DNA from: Pleurocapsa sp. MO_226.B13
Lineage (GTDB): Bacteria > Cyanobacteriota > Cyanobacteriia > Cyanobacteriales > Xenococcaceae
Length of the DNA: 7,004 nucleotides
Reading direction: 5' to 3'
Assembly: GCA_030064795.1 (NCBI GenBank)
Contig: JASJEI010000363.1
Coordinates: forward strand, 1 to 7,004
Shown here: positions 1-4,235 of the stretch, one piece after another
How positions within the stretch are numbered: the first letter of the stretch is position 1
Layout: each line of letters begins with the position of its first letter
Made by a program: the position numbers and the translations under genes
Notes under the pieces: generated by a model
What the model was told of the DNA's origin: nothing
Seen by the model: only the letters and a program-made list of their open reading frames with translations
Database searches by the model: none

Positions 1-95
1 TCATATTCTCGGATTTTTAGCTGCTTTTTAGCTGCATTCTGTTTCCAGTTATCTCTAGTTTTTCTAAAATATCGAATTTGACGGCTTACAGACAT
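1..95 (-). CDS. Partial basic helical protein, transposase-like N-terminus, running off the window
   Basis: A minus-strand frame runs from an ATG at 95 off the left edge, about 31 codons, with no stop inside the window. A GTG at 116 is an alternative in-frame start, giving seven more residues; neither start has a clear ribosome binding site. The peptide begins MSVSRQIRYFRKTRDNW and continues with many Lys, Arg, Gln and Glu, looking helical and nucleic-acid binding. From memory, leaders of this style (a sequence close to RYFRKTRDNWK, then a charged coiled coil) occur at the start of transposase-like proteins in cyanobacteria, but I cannot assign an IS family. It follows a truncated gene on the same strand, which suits a mobile element that landed there. 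It could also be an unrelated small DNA-binding protein. Confidence 0.4.
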   Translation of the reverse strand, partial: MSVSRQIRYFRKTRDNWKQNAAKKQLKIREY

Positions 96-151
96 TTTCG
101 ACTTTTCTTGGCTCACTGGCAGGCTAGTTCCCTTTCGACATAAAACTTGCT

Positions 152-163
152 GGTAAATTTACC
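152..163. repeat. 12-bp perfect palindrome at the end of the truncated gene
   Basis: GGTAAATTTACC is identical to its reverse complement and contains the stop codon of the 72-codon gene (159-161). It sits where haloperoxidase-like sequence ends and mobile-element-like sequence begins, so it may mark the junction or an element end. It may also be chance in AT-rich DNA. Confidence 0.3.
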
Positions 164-377
164 CTGCTTCTTCTCGCAAAGTCAACACCCTAGCTTTAGG
201 GTCTACCTCCCCGAGAGCGTTTTGGGGCAATCCCTTATGAAAGTTAGCAATGTAGTTGGGAATTGAATTTTCCTCGCCATTGTTTAGCTGTTCGGGATGG
301 GGTCGCAGAAAAGCCAATTCTGTAGCTTCTTCACGAATTTTGCGGGCGGTTTTACGGCGGGTAAATGCAGTTTTCAT
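159..377 (-). CDS. Truncated N-terminal fragment of a vanadium-dependent haloperoxidase-like protein
   Basis: A 72-residue frame starts at an ATG at 377, eight bases after the Shine-Dalgarno AAAGGA (386-391). Its order of motifs is an Arg/Lys-rich start, a segment close to AAELAF (here EATELAF, residues 17-23), RPHPEQLNNGEE (25-36), YIANFHKGLPQNALGEVDP (42-60), then a short tail ending in a stop. I recognise this order from the extreme N-terminus of bacterial vanadium-dependent haloperoxidases (PAP2 superfamily), which are usually several hundred residues long. Those enzymes oxidise halides with hydrogen peroxide, using vanadate bound by C-terminal Arg and His residues. None of that catalytic part is present, so the product cannot be an active enzyme. 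After residue about 62 the sequence stops resembling the family, and a transposase-like frame follows. I infer a 3' truncation by a mobile element. It lies 69 bases downstream of the 321-residue gene on the same strand and may have shared its transcript. Confidence 0.6.
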   Translation of the reverse strand: MKTAFTRRKTARKIREEATELAFLRPHPEQLNNGEENSIPNYIANFHKGLPQNALGEVDPKARVLTLREEAG

Positions 378-385
378 GATTGATA

Positions 386-391
386 TCCTTT
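386..391 (-). promoter_or_regulatory. Ribosome binding site of the truncated haloperoxidase gene
   Basis: Read on the minus strand the site is AAAGGA, eight bases before the ATG at 377. It supports this start and shows that the 5' end of the gene is preserved although its 3' end is lost. Confidence 0.6.
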
Positions 392-446
392 GAATTGATC
401 AAGATGAGAGCGTTAGCTAGGTCTAATTATCAGAATTACTGCTCTT

Positions 447-1412
447 CTAAAGCTGCGGTATCTCGATGCTAGGCGGGTTTTCCCGTTCCTCCTTCAGCTG
501 GCGCATCGCTTCGGGATTATCTGCCCACTCGATGCTCCTTTCTTCTGATTGACCGTATACTTCTGGGTGTAGGTAGTATCCTCGCCGATTGTCAGACTTT
601 TCTTCCTCTACTGCCATTGAATTTGCTTGCGCCCAAGCGTCTTTGCGAATACCAGTTACTTGCCAAGAAACCTCCATGCCCGATATACCACCAGCAATTT
701 TAAAAGAGTTTCTTAAACGACTCCTCTCGATTTTTTGGGCAACGTAAACTGGAGCGTATTCACCGATACAGGTCAGTTGATAGCGAAAATCCTGGTTAAG
801 AGCTTCAAACCATTCAGGAAGCTCAACCACAGCTTCGCCATTCCTATCAAGAGTAACAACCCCATCGTAAAGGTTCTTCATTTCAGAAGACTCGACAAAG
901 GAGTGGTTAAGATATTTGTTGGCTGGGTCTGAGGGGTGATCGATCCTGAAGCCTCCACCCCCTTTACTCAGGAAACCGCTGACGTGAACCCTGCCACTGA
1001 AAAACCCAGCATAGCCATCGCTACGGCCGACAGAGCCATAAACTCCCCAGCCACTACCGTTATGGGAACCCCAGACTCCAACTCCTAGGCCGCCTGTCCC
1101 AAGGTTTTCGCCGCGAACGGCTGCGGATAATCCGCCTGGTGAAGTGCTTAGAATCTGACCATGGATAGCCTTGGCTCTTGGTGCAGTGCTATTTGTTAAA
1201 CCTAAAACGCCAACATCGGTACCGCTAAAACCGAAAACGCCCAGACCAGTACTGCTCCCGCCATACGTGCCGGCGGAACTACCAATGCCACTCACACCGA
1301 ATCCACCTTCTGCTCGACCTTGTATTGCACTAGAAGTGTTATTAACGATCTCAAAGGCGACACCAATGGTCGAAGTCGTGCTAGAGCAAGGAAGAGTTGT
1401 ACATTCAGCCAT
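447..1412 (-). CDS. Glycine-rich GV-repeat protein with a conserved C-terminal module, probably fibre-like
   Basis: A 321-residue protein, complete, with Shine-Dalgarno AAGGAG (1423-1428) ten bases before the ATG. No signal peptide or membrane segment is visible. Residues 30-145 are rich in Gly, Ser and Val and hold five pentapeptides of the form hydrophobic-G-V-hydrophobic-G: FGVSG (38-42), LGVFG (57-61), VGVLG (67-71), VGVWG (111-115) and WGVYG (122-126). This is typical of beta-structured, often trimeric, fibrous proteins. Residues about 154-300 form a separate module starting FRIDHPSDPANKYLNH and containing LPEWFEALNQDFRYQLT and VSWQVTGIRKDAW. I have seen this module after GV repeats in uncharacterised proteins of several bacterial phyla, but know no function for it. 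The C-terminus is charged and proline-ending. The gene is visibly richer in GC than its surroundings and has no HIP1 site, which suggests transfer. A phage-tail-like or surface fibre is possible; no catalytic role can be assigned. Confidence 0.8.
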   Translation of the reverse strand: MAECTTLPCSSTTSTIGVAFEIVNNTSSAIQGRAEGGFGVSGIGSSAGTYGGSSTGLGVFGFSGTDVGVLGLTNSTAPRAKAIHGQILSTSPGGLSAAVRGENLGTGGLGVGVWGSHNGSGWGVYGSVGRSDGYAGFFSGRVHVSGFLSKGGGGFRIDHPSDPANKYLNHSFVESSEMKNLYDGVVTLDRNGEAVVELPEWFEALNQDFRYQLTCIGEYAPVYVAQKIERSRLRNSFKIAGGISGMEVSWQVTGIRKDAWAQANSMAVEEEKSDNRRGYYLHPEVYGQSEERSIEWADNPEAMRQLKEERENPPSIEIPQL

Positions 1413-1422
1413 AATAATTTAT

Positions 1423-1428
1423 CTCCTT
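1423..1428 (-). promoter_or_regulatory. Ribosome binding site of the GV-repeat gene
   Basis: Minus-strand AAGGAG, ten bases before the ATG at 1412. It fixes the start and suggests efficient translation. Confidence 0.7.
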
Positions 1429-1465
1429 AATTTGATGTTTTTTGTTTGCATACCTTTAGTTTGCA

Positions 1466-1494
1466 TTGATATTTAAGCTGAATAGTTCAGTCAA
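1466..1494 (-). promoter_or_regulatory. Candidate sigma-70-type promoter of the GV-repeat gene
   Basis: Read on the minus strand there is TTGACT (1489-1494, five of six matches to TTGACA), a 17-base spacer and TATCAA (1466-1471, four of six matches to TATAAT). This lies 54-82 bases upstream of the start codon, with nothing coding in between. The -35 box overlaps the proximal unit of the repeat array at 1488-1555, an arrangement common where an activator touches RNA polymerase. It is predicted from sequence only. Confidence 0.5.
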
Positions 1495-1555
1495 AATCAG
1501 GAATGTTGTCATTCAGTTAAATTCAGCTAATTCAGGTAAAATCAGTTAAATTCAG
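1488..1555 (-). promoter_or_regulatory. Array of seven helically phased direct repeats, likely regulator binding sites
   Basis: On the plus strand CAG (CTG on the minus strand) starts at 1488, 1498, 1514, 1524, 1533, 1543 and 1553, so the spacings are 10, 16, 10, 9, 10 and 10 bases. The full minus-strand units read CTGAATTTAA, CTGATTTTAC, CTGAATTAG, CTGAATTTAA, CTGAATGACA, CTGATTTTGA and CTGAAC. A period of about one turn puts every copy on the same face of the helix. OmpR/PhoB-family response regulators bind tandem direct repeats spaced 10-11 bases, and cyanobacterial Pho boxes are TTAAC-like tandem repeats, so a regulator of that type is the leading guess. The array adjoins the promoter of the 321-residue gene. 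Transposon-end or plasmid-iteron repeats are alternatives. Confidence 0.6.
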
Positions 1556-1604
1556 GCTCAACTTTTTAGATAACTGCTCACCTGTGGATTAGTTGTTCCG
1601 AAGA

Positions 1605-1639
1605 CCCCCTGCGGCGATTGGCGATCGCCAGTGGAGGGG
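1605..1639. repeat. Inverted repeat centred on a HIP1 site
   Basis: CCCC and GGGG arms (1605-1609 and 1636-1639) flank the 12-bp perfect palindrome TGGCGATCGCCA (1619-1630), which contains HIP1 (GCGATCGC). The DNA could form a GC-rich cruciform or RNA hairpin between the GV-repeat gene and the RTX remnant. No T-run follows on either strand, so it is not an obvious terminator. Confidence 0.45.
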
Positions 1640-1671
1640 CTGTCACGTAAATTCAGGTGACTGTGCTTGTA

Positions 1672-1998
1672 CTACTTTGTCAAGTTTGATTCATGACAGT
1701 GTCTTAAATTCTTGACTTCTTTAACAACACTGCCATTTTTTGGGGTGGCGCAGATCCCTTCTCCATCTCTGAGGTGGCGATCGCCGATGACATCACCAAC
1801 TAGTTTTGAGTGCACCCTGGGAAGAGAGGATTTTAAGTTTATGATTAGGGTATCAGCGCTGAGGTAATCGTTGTCAGCACCACCGTCGAGGTAATCGTTG
1901 CCATCAGCAGTGTTGATTTCATCGTCACCAGTACCACCTGCGAAGTAATTGTTGCCATTATTGGTATTGAAAAAGTAAGCGTTAAGGCGATCGTCTTT
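1672..1998 (-). pseudogene. Remnant of an RTX (hemolysin-type calcium-binding repeat) protein
   Basis: A minus-strand frame is open for 108 codons between a TAA (1999-2001) and a TAG (1672-1674) but has no ATG. Its first 50 codons contain GGTGDDEINTADGNDYLDGG and then ADNDYLSAD, close to the RTX nonapeptide GGxGxDxLx that binds calcium in a beta-roll in secreted type I exported proteins. Two to three degenerate repeats can be seen, covering about 1850-1945. The remaining 55 codons (1672-1843) do not look like RTX sequence and may be unrelated DNA that happens to stay open. With no start codon or ribosome binding site and too few repeats for a fold, I read this as debris of a larger RTX gene. 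The minus-strand terminator just upstream argues that it is not transcribed from the right. Confidence 0.6.
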
Positions 1999-2024
1999 TT
2001 AGTTATTACTTTGACTTTTAAGCC

Positions 2025-2072
2025 AAAAAAGCAGAAACAACAGGAATCCGAATAACTCCTGCTTTTCTGCTT
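2025..2072 (-). terminator. Rho-independent terminator, minus strand
   Basis: Arms AAGCAGAAA (2029-2037) and TTTCTGCTT (2064-2072) are perfectly complementary, and inside them CAGGA (2041-2045) pairs with TCCTG (2057-2061) around an 11-base loop, with a small internal bulge. Read on the minus strand the hairpin ends in a run of T (2025-2030). It would stop transcription coming from the right, 27 bases after the stop of the 32-codon frame at 2099-2197. Confidence 0.65.
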
Positions 2073-2098
2073 AGATTTTATTCAATTGATTGTTGCTT

Positions 2099-2197
2099 TC
2101 AGACAATTAAAGCATTGGCTTTTAGTCTTTTTATTTCTCCTAAACTAAGAGTAAATCGGGAAGAACTAGGGAAGATTCCTAACTTATTTAGAACCAT
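2099..2197 (-). CDS. Short 32-residue frame, probably the 3' end of a lost gene
   Basis: The frame runs from an ATG at 2197 to a TGA at 2099-2101 and ends with SLGEIKRLKANALIV, which reads like a real protein tail. No Shine-Dalgarno precedes the ATG. In the same frame just upstream are a TAA and further protein-like sequence, as expected for a decayed coding region. The good terminator directly downstream fits a gene end. I do not recognise the family; it may be a decayed transposase or host gene. Translation today is doubtful. Confidence 0.3.
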   Translation of the reverse strand: MVLNKLGIFPSSSRFTLSLGEIKRLKANALIV

Positions 2198-2381
2198 AGA
2201 AAACTGAATTTACTTTCGGGACAAACCATTTAAATGGCAAATTTATTTTATTGTTGCTCGTTCAATTGTGAATTTTGATTGCTCTGATTTTCGCTTGTCG
2301 GTAACAGTAACAAAATTTTTGTAACTATCTAGAGAATCATCGACATCGTATTATTAACTATGATTACTACCAGGCAGAAAA
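2198..2381. other. AT-rich gene-free DNA left of the IS, with an ISL3-like end
   Basis: No credible frame is visible on either strand. The one notable sequence is TTACTTTCGGGACAAACC (2210-2227). Its reverse complement GGTTTGTCCCGAAAGTAA resembles ISL3-type ends and the copy at 3936. If real, it would be the right end of an element that once extended leftward from 2227. Confidence 0.3.
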
Positions 2382-2411
2382 GGTTCTACCGAACTTAAAG
2401 TGTAAAACTAA
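2382..2411 (+). repeat. Left terminal inverted repeat of the ISL3 element
   Basis: The repeat starts GGTTCTACCGAACTTA and ends AAAACTAA. It matches the reverse complement of 3811-3840 at 27 of 30 positions; the three differences are near the middle (AA against CT, and T against C). The outermost 17 bases are identical. Confidence 0.9.
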
Positions 2412-2532
2412 TAAATATTTTTTTAAGAAATAAAGCGATCGCGCAATCAAAGCCTTGCCATACTTGACTTTTGCCGAGCAACCTGGTTGATTGTTATTTA
2501 TATAGACGCTCATATTTATAAATTAAAATAAA

Positions 2533-3814
2533 ATGGCATCAAATTCCGAACTTCATCTAATGACTAAACTACTGAATTTATCAGGAGTCAAAGTTAGAGA
2601 TTATCGTCTAATTGAAGGGATAGGAATAATTTTATCATTAGAAAATACTAAGAAACAAGTTGTTTGTCCCTCTTGTGGTCAAGCCACCGAGCTATTACAT
2701 CAAAATAATTTTAAAACTGTTCGAGATTTATCATGATTGTCAACAATCTGTTTATTTAAAAGTAAATCGTCGGCGAATGCGATGTCCTCATTGTGATAAC
2801 AAATTCACTGAAGAATTAGATTTTGTCAGAAAAAAAAGAGTACATACTAAAAGATTTGTTGAAAGCATTGTTGAAGAAGTTTTAAATAGTGACATCAAAA
2901 ATGTTGCTAATAGAAATGATTTAAGCGAACCAGAAATAGAAACAATGTTAAAAGATTTAGGTCAGGAGTTATTCGCTGAAAAACCTCTGAACCTAACTAA
3001 ATTAGGTATTGATGAAATAGCAGTAGTTAAAGGCGCGGAATGCGCCCGCAGGGAAGCTCTTGAATTAAATTCAAGAGAACCTGCGGGGCAAAAAAATTAT
3101 TATGTAGTTTTAGTCGATTTAGAGAAAAGAAAGATAGTAGGACTTATAGAGAAAAGACGAGAAAAAGAGATTGTATAATACCTAGAAGCTTGGGGGGAGG
3201 AGGTTTTATCCCAGATCGAAAAAGTAAGTATAGACCTATGGAAATCTTATAAAAATATTGCTGAAAAGTCAATGCCTCAAGCAGAAATAGTTGCCGATCG
3301 ATTTCACGTTATGAAACAAGTAAATGATGAATTAGATGCTGCTAGAAGGAAAATTAAAAGAGCGACCGAAAAAATCAAAAGTAAATCCCAAAAAGAGACT
3401 ATATTAGAGGGATTAAAAAAGAGTAAATATGTCTTGCTAAAAAATGAAGAAGATTTAAACGAAACCAAACAAGAAAAACTAAAAGAAGTTGAAAAAGTAG
3501 CTCCTGTCCTAACTGAAATGCACAGGTTAAAAGAGGAATTTAGAGATATTTATGAAATCCAGAGAAATTGGAGCGAGGGACTATTGAGTTTGGCCGATTG
3601 GTTAAAAGATAGCTCTAAGTATTTCCCTAAAAGTTTTGGAACAATAAAAAGATGGATTGGAGAAATTATTGCTTATTTTGATGAGAGAACTACACAAGGA
3701 GTAGTGGAAGGAATTAACAATAGACTTAAGTTGATAAAAAGAAAAGCTTATGGCTTTAGAAATTTTGAAAACTTCCAACTTAGAAGCTTTTTAACTTGGC
3801 ATTTTGCTAGTTAG
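2533..3814 (+). pseudogene. ISL3-family transposase, broken by a frameshift and a stop codon
   Basis: The gene starts at an ATG at 2533 and ends at a TAG (3812-3814) inside the right terminal repeat. Codons 1-67 (2533-2733) hold the first half of a zinc ribbon (CPSCGQ) and lead to VRDLS, then meet TGA at 2734. Skipping one base (frame starting at 2735) restores the second half (CPHCDNKF) with family-typical spacing, so a one-base insertion fits best. A second lesion is TAA at 3176-3178, with YLEAWGEEVLSQIEKVS continuing in the same frame after it. The likely DDE residues are Asp in GIDEIA (3011-3013), Asp in ADRFH (3296-3298) and Glu in VEGINNRLK (3707-3709). Repaired, it would have about 426 codons, or 408 without the 18-codon insert at 3035-3088, which is normal for ISL3. 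A helical Lys/Glu-rich region lies between the second and third catalytic residues. Confidence 0.88.
3032..3089. repeat. Small palindromic element inserted in frame in the transposase
   Basis: Two hairpins lie side by side. GGCGC (3032-3036) pairs with GCGCC (3042-3046). CCCGCAGG (3045-3052) pairs with CCTGCGGG (3080-3087), enclosing CTCTTGAAT (3057-3065) and ATTCAAGAG (3069-3077). It separates the motif GIDEIAVVKG from QKNYYVVLVDL; in ISL3 transposases as I know them these are nearly adjacent. The extra 18 codons (3035-3088) keep the frame open, and the GC-rich arms contrast with the AT-rich gene around them. It is best read as an inserted mobile palindromic repeat, comparable in behaviour to Rickettsia palindromic elements in genes, though the family is unknown to me. 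Confidence 0.7.
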
Positions 3815-3840
3815 TTTTGCACAGTAAGTTCGGTAGAACC
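3811..3840 (-). repeat. Right terminal inverted repeat of the ISL3 element
   Basis: This is the reverse complement of the left end with three mismatches in 30. It contains the transposase stop codon (3812-3814), so the coding sequence runs into the element end. Confidence 0.9.
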
Positions 3841-3875
3841 TAAATTATTAAACAATTATTAAGTTATTTCACGGC

Positions 3876-3909
3876 GGACAGCTTATGCTTCTTTTTTGGA
3901 CAGCTTATG
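3876..3909 (+). repeat. Direct repeat GGACAGCTTATG, two copies
   Basis: Exact 12-bp copies lie at 3876-3887 and 3898-3909, ten bases apart, so their starts are 22 bases (about two helical turns) apart. They may be binding sites or internal repeats of a transposon end. No function can be assigned from two copies. Confidence 0.5.
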
Positions 3910-3935
3910 GTTCAAGTTGCACTTATGTTACAGAA

Positions 3936-3952
3936 GGTTCTGCCGAAAGTAA
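3936..3952 (+). repeat. Solo ISL3-like terminal sequence
   Basis: GGTTCTGCCGAAAGTAA matches the first 17 bases of the left IS end at 14 positions and is also preceded by CAGAA, as that end nearly is. It lies 96 bases outside the right end, in left-end orientation, with no partner to its right in the window. It is probably the stump of a second, related element. Confidence 0.45.
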
Positions 3953-4178
3953 TCTAAAAATTACTGTAGAATGTTCTTTCCCCGAACAATCGCGATCGAC
4001 TTAGAGCCAAACTAAAATTTATTATTCTAACAATAACGATCGATCCCAGAGGGTTCGTTATCCTGGGTGATCTCGCTACGAACAAGAAGTATCTCTGACA
4101 GTAATTGAACGTAAACCCAGTTCCTAACTCCGCATTACAACATAATATTAACGTAATAAATTACTAAGGATTCCAAAA

Positions 4179-4217
4179 ATGTTGAATCGAGACATAAATT
4201 ATCGTACCCTAATTTAG
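4179..4217 (+). CDS. 12-codon upstream frame, in frame with the transporter fusion
   Basis: It begins at ATG 4179 after AAGGAT (4167-4172) and encodes MLNRDINYRTLI, ending in TAG (4215-4217). It is in the same frame as the fusion gene, whose ATG lies 18 bases after this stop with no Shine-Dalgarno of its own. Either this was the original N-terminus, now cut off by a stop mutation, or it is a short leader whose translation brings ribosomes to the fusion start. The sequence cannot decide between these. Confidence 0.4.
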   Translation: MLNRDINYRTLI

Positions 4218-4235
4218 CAAAGCTCTAGATTGCTC

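Larger units (their letters stand above)
2382..3840 (+). mobile_element. ISL3-family insertion sequence, complete ends, inactive transposase
   Basis: The element is 1459 bp long, bounded by 30-bp inverted repeats and filled by one degenerate ISL3-type transposase gene. ISL3 elements move by a DDE transposase and normally leave an 8-bp target duplication. The flanks here (GGCAGAAA on the left, TAAATTAT or AAATTATT on the right) do not match, so the duplication has decayed, or the ends come from different events or a later rearrangement. The interior is clearly more AT-rich than the genes to either side. The ends look intact, so a related active copy elsewhere in the genome could in principle mobilise it. 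Confidence 0.88.
3842..4178. other. Gene-free DNA between the IS and the transporter gene
   Basis: No credible coding frame is seen. The stretch holds a 12-bp direct repeat (3876-3909), an ISL3-like end (3936-3952), overlapping hairpin arms (4033-4083) and AT-rich DNA leading to the transporter gene. A promoter for that gene should lie here, for example around CATAATATTA (4141-4150), but I cannot find a convincing -35 and -10 pair. Confidence 0.5.

Noticed and set aside
735..1476. Open frames on the plus strand opposite the 321-residue gene (735-932 and 1171-1476)
   Set aside because: They are antisense to a well-supported gene with a ribosome binding site, and their proline-rich or low-complexity products mirror the Gly codons of the real gene.
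1605..1640. Terminator for transcription between the GV-repeat gene and the RTX remnant
   Set aside because: The hairpin is GC-rich but no T-run follows on either strand, and it lies upstream, not downstream, of the GV-repeat gene.
1488..1660. Repeat array as a CRISPR or as the end of a Tn7-like CRISPR-associated transposon
   Set aside because: The units are only about 10 bases long with no spacers, no cas or tns genes are nearby, and the repeats do not match the transposon ends I know from cyanobacteria.
2660..3178. A separate gene starting at ATG 2660
   Set aside because: The first 25 codons are the wrong frame of the zinc-ribbon region; protein similarity in this frame begins only at about 2735, after the frameshift.
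3272..3814. A separate gene starting at ATG 3272
   Set aside because: Transposase sequence in the same frame continues upstream to the stop at 3176, so this is the 3' part of one broken gene.
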